64,000 nucleotides of DNA from contig JAFTOX010000018.1 of assembly GCA_017463585.1 (NCBI GenBank), forward strand, positions 1 to 64,000. Direction: 5' to 3'. Shown in pieces: positions 1 to 10,444 of the stretch. Each line of letters starts with the position of its first letter. The stretch's first letter is position 1. Below the pieces are notes generated by a model that was not told the DNA's origin, did not search any database, and saw only the letters and a program-made list of their open reading frames with translations. Made by a program: the position numbers and the translations under genes. Source of the stretch: Rikenellaceae bacterium. Lineage in GTDB: Bacteria > Bacteroidota > Bacteroidia > Bacteroidales > Rikenellaceae.

Positions 1-196
1 AGAAGAGTAGAATCTTCGTAAAATAAATGTTTAGACGACTTTTGTACGGACAATCAGTCCTCAATCTAAACAACTTAACACTTTGTCAATCAATAAGTTT
101 TGTAGAATGCTTCACTGTCCACATTCTACAGAGGGTCTAACTAACAAGGTGGGTGCTTTTTGTTTGTATTGACGTTGCCTATCCGCAGTGAAACTC
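1..196. other. Left-edge non-coding stretch with inverted repeats
   Basis: No convincing gene is seen. A 9-bp perfect inverted repeat (101-109 TGTAGAATG with 122-130 CATTCTACA) has no T-run on either strand, so it is not a normal terminator. A weaker pair AACTTA/TAAGTT surrounds 72-98. A 37-codon open frame from position 27 has no recognisable features. The stretch lies downstream of the minus-strand efflux operon. Confidence 0.4.
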
Positions 197-1810
197 TTAG
201 CGGACCAATTTCTGCCTGCGCAAACGGCGACGAGGTCGGCGAAGGTCGTAACGAATAAATTTATAGATTGCTCGGTACGTAGGTTCGATAACGCGATAGG
301 GGCGGATTCCGCTATATCGCAAAATCAGCCCAATTAAGCACACGATCGCCACGAACAGCAACCAGCCGTAAATCTCCTTCATCGATTCGAGCAACGCCTG
401 CACCTGCACTGCACCATACAACTCTCCAAGCGGTGCGTGCGAGGTCGATAGTGCGACGTTGTCCATTCGCTCGCCGAGCAACATTGCATTGCGTGTCATC
501 ACCACCTTCAACACACGCCCAACGATCGCAGTACCAATCGGACCTGCCAATGCCGCGCTGAACATATTCTGGAACGACAAGCCGTGCAGGAATGTGTAGG
601 GGAAGGGCAGTCGGGTATTGGCCGTCAACATCATCACGGCCACCATAACATAACCCGCCGAGCGGACGATTATCGGCAGGAAAAGAGCCTCTTTTGGCAG
701 ATTGTAGTCGATGCGGAAGTAGAAATAAGCCAAGTAGAAGGCAAAGCACGAAAAGGCGATGACCAACATACGTTGGTATGTCCATCTTCGGCGGGCGAAG
801 GTCTGCCACGTGAAAACGACACCAATCACAACGCCCACGATTGCCACCCAATTGAGGGTCAGGGTATTCAAATGGTCGTATCCCAGCACGCCCTCCATCA
901 GTGCGTGTTCGAAGATGTGCGACGGTGCGAGCAGCAGATTCATCAACAGAATGATCGCCACGCAGGTCGGTACGATTGGGATTTTGAAGATTGCAAACGA
1001 GATGTAAGGGTGTCGCAGGTAGGTCGTGCGCCACCAATTCATTCCGAACGAGATGAGGGCCGCAGCCGTTGCGAACCACACGTGTTTGGAGTTCCACCAA
1101 TCGTAGTGCTCGCCATAGACGCAGATGAAAAGCACCGACATCAGCGTTGTTGCCCAGAGCAGAAGACCCACCCAATCGATACCGTACAATGGCAGTCGAG
1201 GTATAATGCTAATGCCTTTGTAGCAGACGATTACGATCAGATAGACAACCAGCAATGCGCCGATCATAAACCAATACATATAGTGCCACGAGGCCCACAC
1301 CGAGAACGATAGCGCCGCAATGCCCGTCAGCTGAATCGTGCTATTGACAATCAGATAGATATAGCAGAACCAGATCGACATATCGCGCTTGGGTGTGATC
1401 CACAACTGAATTGTCGAGTTGCACTCGTAGATCGCCCACATACGGAAGAATCCCACCACAAGGCTGACACCCACAAGCACGGGGACGCTGCTCGTGTGCA
1501 TACATATCAAGTTGGCGGCCAGCAAAACCAATATGCAACTGCTCAATGTGGTCTTTGGCATTACGGCCCACTTCAAGCGGAACATAATGGCAAAGAACAG
1601 AGCCATACCCACCAATGAGGCATAGCCCGCCATCATAATGTCCTCTTGCAAGAGTTGGGTCGAGCCGACCATATCGCTTGCGGCTGCAAGATAGACTCCA
1701 CCCGTGCAGTTGAACACCAAGATGAAGAGTATCAGCAGCCACGGCTTCAACTTTTCGGGCACGAAGCGTATCTGCGGAATTGAGAAGGGCTGATTATTGT
1801 TCCAAGACAT
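197..1810 (-). CDS. MFS multidrug transporter, EmrB/QacA (DHA2)-like
   Basis: A 537-residue inner-membrane protein with about 14 hydrophobic segments, as expected of the 14-helix drug:H+ antiporters that pair with an HlyD/EmrA adaptor and a TolC duct. The N-terminus (MSWNNNQPFSIPQIRF) is short and polar. The C-terminus ends in a very basic cytoplasmic tail (about residues 522-537, many Arg/Lys). It is the last gene of a minus-strand operon and starts 10 bases after the adaptor stop, so a tripartite efflux pump is the natural reading. The classical MFS motif A is not obvious, which fits a divergent Bacteroidota subgroup. Substrate cannot be inferred. Confidence 0.85.
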   Translation of the reverse strand: MSWNNNQPFSIPQIRFVPEKLKPWLLILFILVFNCTGGVYLAAASDMVGSTQLLQEDIMMAGYASLVGMALFFAIMFRLKWAVMPKTTLSSCILVLLAANLICMHTSSVPVLVGVSLVVGFFRMWAIYECNSTIQLWITPKRDMSIWFCYIYLIVNSTIQLTGIAALSFSVWASWHYMYWFMIGALLVVYLIVIVCYKGISIIPRLPLYGIDWVGLLLWATTLMSVLFICVYGEHYDWWNSKHVWFATAAALISFGMNWWRTTYLRHPYISFAIFKIPIVPTCVAIILLMNLLLAPSHIFEHALMEGVLGYDHLNTLTLNWVAIVGVVIGVVFTWQTFARRRWTYQRMLVIAFSCFAFYLAYFYFRIDYNLPKEALFLPIIVRSAGYVMVAVMMLTANTRLPFPYTFLHGLSFQNMFSAALAGPIGTAIVGRVLKVVMTRNAMLLGERMDNVALSTSHAPLGELYGAVQVQALLESMKEIYGWLLFVAIVCLIGLILRYSGIRPYRVIEPTYRAIYKFIRYDLRRPRRRLRRQKLVR

Positions 1811-1820
1811 TTTCTGCGGT

Positions 1821-2855
1821 TTAATACAACACCTTACACTCCACGTTCATACCTGCCGACACACGCTTCATAGCCTCCGCGTCGTTGTCAGCGGTGAACT
1901 CGATACGGACGGGAATACGCTGCTCGATCTTCACGAAGTTGCCCGACGAATTATCCTGCGGCATAAGCGAGAAACTTGCGCCCGTAGCACGCGAAACCGA
2001 GCGAACAACACCTCTGAAAGTAACGCCCGGCACGGCATCAACCTCAATCTCGACCTCGCAGCCCTCGGTGATATGGGCGGTCTGAGTCTCCTTGTAGTTC
2101 GCTACAATCCACTTGTCGTCCGAATCAACAATGTCCACTACGGTCTGTCCGGGCTGAATCAGCTGTCCCTGCTGAATCTCTTTGCGACCTGTGTAGCCGT
2201 CGCAGGGGGCGAGGATAACCGTGTAGGAGAGGTTTAATCGAGCCAACTCCAAAGCCGCCTCAGCCAACTTGATTCCCGCCTCGTTCTGTCCCAAACGGGT
2301 GTTCTGTTCGCGGCTGACCGACTGCACGCTCTCCTTCTGACGGCTGAGCATTTCGAATCGAGCTTTGGCGGCCAGATATGCGGTGTGCATATCGTCATAC
2401 TGCTGGCGTGTCACAGCATTCTGCTCGAACAAAGTGCTGAAACGCTTGTAGTTACGCTCGGCATTTTCGAGGCGTATGCGTGCCTCCTCGATACTTGCGT
2501 CAGTAACCGTGAGGTTGGCATTGGTGGTCGAGATGACGTTGTGCATAGCGTCCTTGCCTGTCTGTGCATTGGCAAGATTAGCCTCGGCCTGCGCCACGCG
2601 ATAACGATACTCTACATCTTCGATGATGACCAACGTGTCACCTTTTTGCACCTCGACATACTCGTCGAAACGCACCTCCTTGATGTAGCCCTGCACGCGC
2701 GAATTGACGGGAACGATCAGCTGCTTGACTTGTGCATTCTCGGTGAACTCGACCGTGCCCAAGTGGATAAATTTCTCGCATACCCACGAGATGGCGCCAA
2801 GCAACAATATGCAGGCGAAGATGTTGTAAATCAGTTTTTTAGTCTTTATTTTCAT
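1821..2855 (-). CDS. HlyD/EmrA-family membrane fusion protein
   Basis: A 344-residue periplasmic adaptor of a tripartite efflux pump. An N-terminal signal anchor (about residues 8-27) is followed by a lipoyl-like segment (about 48-75, VNSRVQGYIKEVRFDEY), a long alpha-helical hairpin (about 85-200) and a beta-barrel part (from about 215, APCDGYTGRKEI). This matches the EmrA/HlyD_D23 architecture. It lies between the TolC-like gene (15-base gap) and the MFS gene (10-base gap), all on the minus strand, and should bridge those two proteins across the periplasm. Confidence 0.9.
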   Translation of the reverse strand: MKIKTKKLIYNIFACILLLGAISWVCEKFIHLGTVEFTENAQVKQLIVPVNSRVQGYIKEVRFDEYVEVQKGDTLVIIEDVEYRYRVAQAEANLANAQTGKDAMHNVISTTNANLTVTDASIEEARIRLENAERNYKRFSTLFEQNAVTRQQYDDMHTAYLAAKARFEMLSRQKESVQSVSREQNTRLGQNEAGIKLAEAALELARLNLSYTVILAPCDGYTGRKEIQQGQLIQPGQTVVDIVDSDDKWIVANYKETQTAHITEGCEVEIEVDAVPGVTFRGVVRSVSRATGASFSLMPQDNSSGNFVKIEQRIPVRIEFTADNDAEAMKRVSAGMNVECKVLY

Positions 2856-2870
2856 AACTTTAACGTGCTT

Positions 2871-4184
2871 TTATAGATTTCCAGATGTATTTTTGAGTTT
2901 GTAGTAGTTGAATATCACGTTGATACGTGCATTTGCCAACTGCAATTCGGCGTCGAGCAACTGATTCGACGCGTCGAGCATATCGGTCACAAGGGCAATG
3001 TCGTTGCGGTAGCGATTCTCGACAACCGAGTAGTTCTCGGTGGCAAGCTGTACGCTCTTCTCCAACGTCGAAACCTCATCGTAGGCCTCCAAATATTTGG
3101 TGTAGTCGGCCTGAACCGCCAGCGAGGTCTGCTCCTGCACCTCATCTTGACGACGACGGTTCAGCGCAGTTTTGTATTGTGCCTGCTTAATGCCCTTGTT
3201 GGCCTTGTAGAGCGACGAGAGCTTGAACGACACCCCAACGCCTACGTACCAATAGTTGAAATTTTTGTTGATCGTAGGCACCTCGATTGTAATCGGACCG
3301 TCGAAATTGTTGGCAGCAATCAGTGCTACGGTCGGACGACGACCGGCACGTGCCAACTGCTCGCCACGCTCACTCATCTCAACCGCCAATGCCGACTGCT
3401 TGATCGGGTGGGCATTGCTCTCGGCCTGCTGCTGCCAATAGCCAAGCCCCTCGACGGGCAGCGTGCGGTTGAGCAACGTCGTGTCGGGTTGAATCTGCAC
3501 ATCGGCAGGCAGTCCTAACATCGTCACAAGATCGTAGTTGAGAATCTCGACCGAGTTCGATACGCGTTTGCGTACAAGCTCTAAGTTTTTGAGTTGCAAC
3601 TCATAACGGGTTACATCGTTCTGTAACGCCACGCCCGCCTCCTGACGCGCTTTGGTGTCCTTGATGACCACCTTCGCCAACTCGATGTTGCGGTCATAGA
3701 CCTTCAATGCATTTTGCAATTTGTAGAGGTCGAGATAGAATCCCGTGAGCATAAATCGAATGCGCGAACGTGCCGCCTCACGATTTACACCTGCCATCTC
3801 CTCGCCGAGCTTTGCCATCGCAACGCTGTTGGTTACAGCACCGCCACCGTAGATAAGTTGCGTGGCTTGAACGGCAAAGTTATTCCCGAAGTGGGGCATT
3901 TTGACTCCCTGTGCATTCGAGAAATTGCGTTCCATCAGCGTTCCATTTCCCAAGTAGCTTGCCGATAACGAGATGTCGATATCGGGCAGATGGCCGCTTC
4001 GAGCCACCTTGACAGCCTGCTGTGCCTCGACTGTGGCGGCATTTTCGGCTTGTAGAGTTTTGCTATTTTCATCTGCCAACGCGAACATCTGCTCCAACGT
4101 CAGTAGATAATTTTGTTGGGCATAGCTACCCATAGCGCATAATGATGCACAAAACACCATTATGAGCAATCGTACTTTGCTCAT
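2871..4184 (-). CDS. TolC-family outer-membrane efflux protein
   Basis: A 437-residue outer-membrane factor. The signal peptide ends near residue 22 (GSYAQ), followed by two outer-membrane-efflux-protein repeats rich in long helices (for example about residues 150-215 and 350-420). It is the first gene of the operon with the HlyD adaptor and the MFS pump. A minus-strand -7 box lies about 177 bases upstream, leaving a long 5' leader of unknown role. Confidence 0.9.
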   Translation of the reverse strand: MSKVRLLIMVFCASLCAMGSYAQQNYLLTLEQMFALADENSKTLQAENAATVEAQQAVKVARSGHLPDIDISLSASYLGNGTLMERNFSNAQGVKMPHFGNNFAVQATQLIYGGGAVTNSVAMAKLGEEMAGVNREAARSRIRFMLTGFYLDLYKLQNALKVYDRNIELAKVVIKDTKARQEAGVALQNDVTRYELQLKNLELVRKRVSNSVEILNYDLVTMLGLPADVQIQPDTTLLNRTLPVEGLGYWQQQAESNAHPIKQSALAVEMSERGEQLARAGRRPTVALIAANNFDGPITIEVPTINKNFNYWYVGVGVSFKLSSLYKANKGIKQAQYKTALNRRRQDEVQEQTSLAVQADYTKYLEAYDEVSTLEKSVQLATENYSVVENRYRNDIALVTDMLDASNQLLDAELQLANARINVIFNYYKLKNTSGNL

Positions 4185-4591
4185 ACAATTATAGATATTT
4201 AATTAGTGATTACGAATGAGAATTACGGACGCCACTCAGTCCTCCCAATTTGTTGAGATGTTACGGTGATAGGGTATAGCGAACCCTGCGACAGAAATGT
4301 GGTGATGAAGGTTTGTGTTATTTCTCATTTTTGGCGAAGAACTTTGTGCTCTTCGGGCTGCAAAGGTACAAAAAATTCTTTTCAAACATCGCCCCTGCGC
4401 CCTAAAATATTTGATGTTGCAGCGAGAGAACAGCTCCTCAGCAGCACTATTTATTTACTATGTTTTTACTCGGTTTTACTTGCGAAACGGGCGAAAAAAC
4501 GAGTAAAAATGGACGTTGCGGATTTACTATGTCTGTGCTGAAATGGGGCTGAAAATTGTCGGGCGAATGCCCGTAACCTCGTGTATACCAA
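4185..4591. other. Intergenic region between efflux operon and tRNA-Thr
   Basis: No gene is supported. It carries the efflux-operon promoter (4361-4368) and its long 5' leader. A 10-bp perfect inverted repeat (4463-4472 TTTTTACTCG with 4500-4509 CGAGTAAAAA) and a short direct repeat ATTTACTATGT (4453-4463 and 4522-4532) are visible. A small GGGC-GAAT-GCCC hairpin lies at 4561-4572. Confidence 0.5.
4361..4368 (-). promoter_or_regulatory. -7 box of the TolC-HlyD-MFS operon
   Basis: On the minus strand the sequence reads TACCTTTG, a perfect match to the Bacteroidota TAnnTTTG -7 element. Transcription would start near 4354. Confidence 0.6.
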
Positions 4592-4620
4592 CAAAAAAGA
4601 GGAAAGATTTACATCTTCCC
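4592..4620 (-). terminator. Terminator of tRNA-Thr
   Basis: On the minus strand GGGAAGAT pairs with ATCTTTCC (one G-U pair) around a 4-base loop and is followed by a T-rich run (TCTTTTTTG). It lies 8 bases beyond the tRNA 3' end. Confidence 0.65.
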
Positions 4621-4627
4621 TCCTTTG

Positions 4628-4699
<72 letters not shown>

Positions 4700-4719
4700 A
4701 TTAACTCCGTTTAGGCGCA

Positions 4720-4727
4720 CAAAAGTA
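4720..4727 (-). promoter_or_regulatory. -7 box of tRNA-Thr
   Basis: The minus strand reads TACTTTTG (TAnnTTTG consensus), 21 bases upstream of the tRNA 5' end. Confidence 0.65.
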
Positions 4728-4963
4728 GGTAACAATTTCTAATCTACCAAACTTTTCGCAAAGATTTTTGCGCTTTTTTTACGATTTGATCCCCTAAATT
4801 CGTCCGCTGAGAACGCTAACTCGATTGAAACCAGCGCAATACATCGCTCGAAATAAAATTCAAAAAATCTCACCCACCACTCTCATCGTAACGCAAAATA
4901 GCCGTTTGTGTGCCAAATGGTGATTTTTCGCAGAATTGTAATGGCTACTTGCGGAAGAATTTG

Positions 4964-4971
4964 TATCTTTG
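4964..4971 (+). promoter_or_regulatory. -7 box of the metH operon
   Basis: TATCTTTG matches TAnnTTTG and lies 30 bases before the start codon of the first gene. Confidence 0.65.
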
Positions 4972-5000
4972 CTTAATTATAGAATAAAGATTGTTTTTCG

Positions 5001-5810
5001 ATGATGATGAGATTTACAATGTTGCTTTTGTCGCTTGCGGCGCTCCTCTCTTGCGGAGGGCGTGCAAGTAGTACTACGGTGGCGACGACAGAGGTTGCTC
5101 GCCCCACGATCATAAAGCCTCAAACCTACAACTATATAATCCGCAACACCTATCCTCACGCGCGTACGTCGTACACGCAGGGCTTGTTCTGGTACGATGG
5201 CTCGTTGTGGGAGAGCACGGGCGAGTATGGTCGCTCGAAGATGATGCGTGTCGAGTTGGAGAGTGGTCGTGCGATGAAGGCGGTCGATCTGCCCAAGCGT
5301 GAGTTTGGCGAGGGCGCGGTGCTGCTGGATAGTGTGATTTACCAGATCACGTGGCGCGAGGGGGTGGCTCACCTCTACGATGTGCCGAGCCTCAAAGAGC
5401 GCACGAAGATCAAGTACTCGGGCGAAGGCTGGGGCATAGCAACCGACGGCAAGTGTCTCTATATGAGCGACGGAACGGATAAGATTTATAAACTCAATCC
5501 CGCTACCTTCAAGCGTGAGGCGACCATTGCGGTTACGTTCAACGGTCAATCGTTGTCGCTGCTGAACGAGTTGGAGTGGATCGACGGCAAGCTATGGGCG
5601 AATGTCTATCTCACGGAGAAGATCGTTGTGATCGACCCTGCGTCGGGGCAGGTTGAGGGCGTGCTGGATCTGACGGGACTGCTCTCGGAGGCGGATATGG
5701 ACTCGACGACCGACGTGCTGAACGGCATTGCCTACGACGAGGCTACGGGACGTATTTTCATTACGGGCAAGAATTGGCCCAAATTGTTTGAAATCGAAGT
5801 AATTAAGTAA
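5001..5810 (+). CDS. Glutaminyl-peptide cyclotransferase-like lipoprotein
   Basis: A 269-residue protein resembling the glutamine cyclotransferase family (PF05096), a five-bladed beta-propeller that converts N-terminal Gln of peptides to pyroglutamate. The lipobox LLSC places the lipid-modified Cys near residue 18, so it should be an exported lipoprotein. The family hallmark PHARTSYTQGLFW and the following segment with LWESTGEYGRS are present. Three consecutive Met codons make the exact start uncertain. It is the first gene after the promoter and stops 7 bases before metH. A link to methionine metabolism is not obvious; enzymatic activity is inferred from family only. Confidence 0.85.
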   Translation: MMMRFTMLLLSLAALLSCGGRASSTTVATTEVARPTIIKPQTYNYIIRNTYPHARTSYTQGLFWYDGSLWESTGEYGRSKMMRVELESGRAMKAVDLPKREFGEGAVLLDSVIYQITWREGVAHLYDVPSLKERTKIKYSGEGWGIATDGKCLYMSDGTDKIYKLNPATFKREATIAVTFNGQSLSLLNELEWIDGKLWANVYLTEKIVVIDPASGQVEGVLDLTGLLSEADMDSTTDVLNGIAYDEATGRIFITGKNWPKLFEIEVIK

Positions 5811-5817
5811 CGACTGA

Positions 5818-8800
5818 ATGAAGAGTAAAGCATATATCGAACAGCTGCTCTCGGAGCGCATACTGTTGTTGGACGGTGGTATGGGTACGATGGTGCAGCG
5901 TTATGAACTGACCGAGGAGGACTATCGTGGTGAGCGTTTTGCCGAGTGGCCGACGGCGGTCAAGGGGTGTAACGATCTGCTGGTGCTGACGCGTCCCGAG
6001 GTGATTGCCGAGATTCACGACGCATATTATCGCTCGGGTGCCGACATCGTCTCGACGTGTAGTTTCAATGCCAATGCGGTGTCGATGGCCGACTATGGGT
6101 TGCAGGAGTATGTGGCCGAGTTGAATCGTGCGGCAGCACAGGTGGCACGCGAGGTTGCCGATCGTTATACTGCGTCGAACCCCTCGAAACCGCGTTTGGT
6201 GGCAGGATCGATGGGCCCGACCAATCGCACGGCGTCGGTTTCGGCCGATGTGAATAACCCCGCAGCGCGTGAGGTAACGTTCGAGGAGCTGGCTGCAACG
6301 TACGAAGTTCAGGCGCGCGCATTGATTGAGGGCGGTGTGGATCTGTTGCTGCTCGAAACGGTGTTCGATACGCTCAATGCCAAGGCGGCGATCTACGCCA
6401 TTAAACGCCTTGGAGAGCAGATGGGAGCGGAGATTCCGTTGATGATCTCGTGCACGCTGGCTGACGCAAGTGGTCGCACGCTGACGGGACAGACGGTCGA
6501 GGCGTTCTATGCCTCGGTGGCGCACGCCGAGCCGCTGACGATGGGTCTGAATTGTGCCTACGGTGCGCGTCAGATGTTGCCTTACTTGGAGCGTCTGGCC
6601 GAGGTGAGCGAGTGCGGAATGTCGGCACACCCCAATGCGGGTCTTCCGAATGTGATGGGTGGCTACGACGAGACGCCTGAGATGTTTGCGCGCGATGTCG
6701 AGGAGTATCTGCGTCGTGGGCTGATCAATATTGTGGGTGGCTGTTGCGGTACAACGCCCGAACATATTTTCGAACTCTCGAAGATTGTAACGCGCTATGC
6801 GCCACGTCCGAAGCGTGAGAAGGCACATATCTGCACATTGAGCGGTTTGGAGCAGTTGCGTGTGGTGCCAGAGGCGAACTTTATCAACGTGGGCGAGCGT
6901 ACGAATGTGGCAGGTTCGGCTAAGTTTGCACGTCTGGTGCGCGAGGGCAACTTCGAGGAGGCGATGTCGGTAGCACGTGCGCAAGTTGAGGCGGGCGCTC
7001 AGGTGATCGATGTCTGTATGGACGACGGAATGATCGACGCCGAGCAGGCGATGTGCCAATTCTTGAATTTGGCGGCTGCCGAGCCCGAGATTGCACGTGT
7101 GCCGGTGATGATCGACTCGTCGAAATGGGAGGTGCTGACGGCAGGATTGCGTTGCGCGCAGGGCAAGTGTGTGGTCAATTCTATCTCGCTCAAAGAGGGC
7201 GAGGAGGTGCTGCGCGAGCACGCCCGCGAGCTCCGACGTTATGGTGCGGCGGCGGTTGTGATGTTGTTCGATGAGCGCGGTCAGGCCGATACCTACGAGC
7301 GTAAGGTCGAGGTTGCCGAGCGCGCATATAATATTTTGACCGATGAAGGTTTCCCTGCCGAAGATATAATTTTCGATCCCAATATTCTGGCTGTGGCTAC
7401 GGGTATTGAGGAGCACGATCGCTATGGCGTGGATTTCATCGAGGCCACGCGCTGGATCAAGCAGAATCTGCCCTACGCAAAGGTTAGTGGCGGTGTGTCG
7501 AACCTCTCGTTTGCGTTCCGTGGCAACAATGCGGTGCGTGAGGCTATGCACTCGGTGTTCTTGTACCACGCGCGTCAGGCGGGAATGGATATGGGCATTG
7601 TCAATCCGGCGATGTTGCAGATCTATGAGTCGATCGAGCCGACGCTGTTGGAGCGTGTCGAGGACGTGGTGCTGGCACGACGTGCCGACGCAGCCGAGCG
7701 ACTGACCGAGTTGGCAACCGATCTTAAACAGCAGACCGCAACTGCGGCTACGGCTACGGAGCAGTGGCGCGAGGGTACGCTCGCGGAGCGTGTCGAATGG
7801 GCGATGTTGAAGGGCGTAACGGAGCATATTGAGGCTGACGCTATGGAGGGCTACAATGCGCTCGGATCGCCGTTAGCGGTTATTGATCAGCTGCTTATGC
7901 CCGCTATGGAGCACGTCGGACGTCTGTTTGGCGAGGGTAAGATGTTCCTGCCGCAGGTGGTCAAGAGTGCTCGCGTGATGAAGCGAGCGGTGGGTGTGCT
8001 GACGCCATATATCGAGCAGGGAGCGACCGAGGGTGCAAAGAGTGCGGGTCGATTCCTGATTGCAACGGTCAAGGGCGATGTGCACGATATCGGTAAGAAT
8101 ATTGTTTCGGTCGTTGTAGCTTGCAACGGCTTCGAAGTTAAGGATTTGGGCGTGATGGTCGAGGCCTCGCAGATTGTCGATGAGGCGGTGGCTTGGCAGG
8201 CGGACGCAATCGGTCTGAGCGGTCTGATCACCCCGTCGCTCGACGAGATGATCCGCGTGCTACGCGAATTAGAGGCACGTGGCGAGCAGATTCCCGTTGT
8301 AGTGGGCGGTGCAACCACGTCGGCAGTGCATACGGCCGTTAAGATGGCTACGGAGTATTCGGGCGTGGTGATCCACTCGCGCGATGCGTCGGATAACGCA
8401 CGTATTCTCAACCGTTTGATGGGCGAGGGACGCGAGGAGTATCTGGCTGAGGTGCGTGCCGAGCAACAGCACCTGCGCGAGGAGTTCGAGCGCGAGCAGA
8501 GCCTGCGCAACCTTGTGCCGTTGAAGGAGGCGCGTCGTCGCGCGCACCGCAAGGGCGTCGAGGAGATTGTGCCCGTGGCGCATAAGGGACGTCTGGTTTT
8601 CCACGATATGAAGATCGAGCAGGTCGAGGAGATGATCGATTGGAACTTCTTCTTCCCTGCGTGGGGCTTGAAGGGGCGTTATCCCGAAATTTTCGACCAC
8701 CCGCGCTATGGTGAGGAGGCTCGCAAGGTCTTCGACGACGCTCAAAAACTATTGGCTAAGATCAAGGAGGACAATGCGTTACGCTTGCAGGGCGTCGTTG

Positions 8801-9465
8801 GTCTGTTCGAGGCGGTGAGCGAAGGCGACGATATCGTGATCACCGATCCGAAGGGTCGCCGCGTGCGTATGGCGCAACTGCGTAGCCAGACGCCCGACGA
8901 GCAGGGTGAATGTCTGTCGATAGCCGACTATGTGATCTCGGCCAAGACGGGTGCGAAGGATCACATCGCGCTGTTTGCATTGTCGGCAGGTGCGGGTTTG
9001 AAGGAGCTGACCGAGAAATATCGCTCGGAGGGCGACGATTATAACGCAATGTTAGCCAAGTTGTTGGCTGACCGACTGACCGAGGCTATGGCCGAGGTGG
9101 TGCACCTGTTCGTGCGCCGCGAGATGTGGGGTTACGAGTCGTGCTCGGAGCAACCCGATCCGAAGGCGATCATCGCAGGCAAGTATCAGGGACTGCGAAT
9201 GGCGTTCGGCTATCCCGCTACGCCCGACCACTCGTTGAAACGTGAGGCGTTCGATCTGCTCAATGCGCAGCTGATGACCGAGATGCGTCTGACGGAGAAC
9301 TTTATGATTGATCCGGGTGAGGCGCTGTGTGGTATGATGGTGGCTGACGAGGCGGCACGCTACTTTGCCGTTGGTGCGATCGACGAGGAGCAGTTGAAAG
9401 ATTATGCGAAACGTCGCAATCTGACCAAGGAACAGATGCGAAAAATTCTACCTAAAAACATATAA
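5818..9465 (+). CDS. metH: Cobalamin-dependent methionine synthase
   Basis: A full-length 1215-residue MetH that transfers the methyl group of 5-methyl-THF to homocysteine through cobalamin. Domains in order: homocysteine/zinc barrel (about 1-325; LLDGGMGTM near the start, zinc ligands in MGLNCAYG and GGCCGTT); pterin-binding barrel (about 340-610; [14 protein letters not shown]); cap and B12-binding domains (about 640-890; DVHDIG near residue 754 supplies the lower axial His); AdoMet reactivation domain (about 900-1215; GYPATPDHS). metF follows after 2 bases, so the methyl donor's enzyme is co-transcribed. No B12 riboswitch is visible upstream. Confidence 0.98.
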   Translation: MKSKAYIEQLLSERILLLDGGMGTMVQRYELTEEDYRGERFAEWPTAVKGCNDLLVLTRPEVIAEIHDAYYRSGADIVSTCSFNANAVSMADYGLQEYVAELNRAAAQVAREVADRYTASNPSKPRLVAGSMGPTNRTASVSADVNNPAAREVTFEELAATYEVQARALIEGGVDLLLLETVFDTLNAKAAIYAIKRLGEQMGAEIPLMISCTLADASGRTLTGQTVEAFYASVAHAEPLTMGLNCAYGARQMLPYLERLAEVSECGMSAHPNAGLPNVMGGYDETPEMFARDVEEYLRRGLINIVGGCCGTTPEHIFELSKIVTRYAPRPKREKAHICTLSGLEQLRVVPEANFINVGERTNVAGSAKFARLVREGNFEEAMSVARAQVEAGAQVIDVCMDDGMIDAEQAMCQFLNLAAAEPEIARVPVMIDSSKWEVLTAGLRCAQGKCVVNSISLKEGEEVLREHARELRRYGAAAVVMLFDERGQADTYERKVEVAERAYNILTDEGFPAEDIIFDPNILAVATGIEEHDRYGVDFIEATRWIKQNLPYAKVSGGVSNLSFAFRGNNAVREAMHSVFLYHARQAGMDMGIVNPAMLQIYESIEPTLLERVEDVVLARRADAAERLTELATDLKQQTATAATATEQWREGTLAERVEWAMLKGVTEHIEADAMEGYNALGSPLAVIDQLLMPAMEHVGRLFGEGKMFLPQVVKSARVMKRAVGVLTPYIEQGATEGAKSAGRFLIATVKGDVHDIGKNIVSVVVACNGFEVKDLGVMVEASQIVDEAVAWQADAIGLSGLITPSLDEMIRVLRELEARGEQIPVVVGGATTSAVHTAVKMATEYSGVVIHSRDASDNARILNRLMGEGREEYLAEVRAEQQHLREEFEREQSLRNLVPLKEARRRAHRKGVEEIVPVAHKGRLVFHDMKIEQVEEMIDWNFFFPAWGLKGRYPEIFDHPRYGEEARKVFDDAQKLLAKIKEDNALRLQGVVGLFEAVSEGDDIVITDPKGRRVRMAQLRSQTPDEQGECLSIADYVISAKTGAKDHIALFALSAGAGLKELTEKYRSEGDDYNAMLAKLLADRLTEAMAEVVHLFVRREMWGYESCSEQPDPKAIIAGKYQGLRMAFGYPATPDHSLKREAFDLLNAQLMTEMRLTENFMIDPGEALCGMMVADEAARYFAVGAIDEEQLKDYAKRRNLTKEQMRKILPKNI

Positions 9466-9467
9466 CA

Positions 9468-10430
9468 ATGAGAGTTATAGACATAATTCGACAGGCCGAG
9501 GCTAATCGCGCACCTCGATTTACGATCGAGCTGTTGCCCCCGTTGAAGGGCGACGGTACGCAGGGTGTGTTCTCGGCTATTGATACATTGGTTGAGTACG
9601 GTCCGGCATATATTAATGTAACGTTCCAGCGCGAGGACGAAAAGTTGGTTGAGCGCGAGGACGGATTGTGGGAGCGTCGAGTTACTCGTCGTCGTCCGGG
9701 TACGGTAGGAATCTCGGCGGCGATTATGCAACGTTATGGAATTGAGGCGGTTCCGCACCTGATTTGTGGCGGATTGTCGCGTTACGATATCGAAGATGCA
9801 CTGATTGATATGGACTTTCTGGGGATCGAGAATGTGCTGGCACTGCGTGGCGATAGCCGTCGCACGGAGCGCCGCTTTGCTCCTCACCCCGATGGACACG
9901 CCTACGCTGATGGATTGGTGCGTCAGATTGCAGCGATGAACGAGGGTGAGTTTGTCGATGGCGAGGTGGAAAATTGCCACAAGACACACTTCTGTATCGG
10001 CGTTGCGGGCTATCCCGAAAAACATTCGGAGGCTCCGAATCTGGCAACCGATATCGACAACTTGCGTCGCAAGATTGATGCCGGTGCCGAGTATATCGTA
10101 ACGCAGATGTGCTTTGATAATCAGCGCATTTTCGAGTTTATTGATCGTTGTCGTGCGGCGGGAATCACCGTTCCGATTGTTCCCGGATTGAAGCCCTTTA
10201 CGACCAAGGCGCAGCTGACGGTGTTGCCTCAGACGTTTCACGTAGATCTGCCCGAGGAGTTGGTTGCGGCTGTGGCGGCGTGCAAGGACAACCGCGCGGT
10301 GCGTGAGGTAGGTATCGAGTGGGCGACGATGCAGGCGCGCGAGTTGAAGGCGGCGGGTCTGCCCGTGATCCATTTCTATACGATGAGCCGCACGGATAAC
10401 GTTGCTCAGATTGTGAAAAATGTATTCTAA
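9468..10430 (+). CDS. metF: 5,10-methylenetetrahydrofolate reductase
   Basis: A 320-residue MetF-family flavoprotein that makes 5-methyl-THF, the substrate of the preceding MetH. It has the family start FTIELLPPLKG (catalytic Glu in the first strand) and the NVLALRGDS motif near residue 125, with no eukaryote-like regulatory extension. It starts 2 bases after metH and is followed by rnr after 14 bases, so all three are probably on one mRNA. Confidence 0.96.
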   Translation: MRVIDIIRQAEANRAPRFTIELLPPLKGDGTQGVFSAIDTLVEYGPAYINVTFQREDEKLVEREDGLWERRVTRRRPGTVGISAAIMQRYGIEAVPHLICGGLSRYDIEDALIDMDFLGIENVLALRGDSRRTERRFAPHPDGHAYADGLVRQIAAMNEGEFVDGEVENCHKTHFCIGVAGYPEKHSEAPNLATDIDNLRRKIDAGAEYIVTQMCFDNQRIFEFIDRCRAAGITVPIVPGLKPFTTKAQLTVLPQTFHVDLPEELVAAVAACKDNRAVREVGIEWATMQARELKAAGLPVIHFYTMSRTDNVAQIVKNVF

Positions 10431-10444
10431 AACCCCATAAAGCT

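Larger units (their letters stand above)
4700..5000. other. Non-coding spacer before the metH operon
   Basis: No gene is seen. It holds the divergent promoters for tRNA-Thr and the metH operon. A small hairpin followed by a T-run (CGCAAA-GATT-TTTGCG-CTTTTTTT, about 4757-4780, plus-strand reading) has no obvious upstream transcript. I found no cobalamin or SAM riboswitch core. Confidence 0.5.

Noticed and set aside
101..130. Intrinsic terminator
   Set aside because: The 9-bp inverted repeat is not followed by a T-run on either strand.
4728..5000. Cobalamin or SAM riboswitch ahead of metH
   Set aside because: No recognisable riboswitch core or expression-platform hairpin lies between the promoter box (4964) and the first gene, leaving only about 25 bases of leader.
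5803..7827. Long minus-strand open frame (over 600 codons) opposite metH
   Set aside because: It has no family motifs, and the plus strand encodes a complete MetH; its length follows from GC-rich codon bias.
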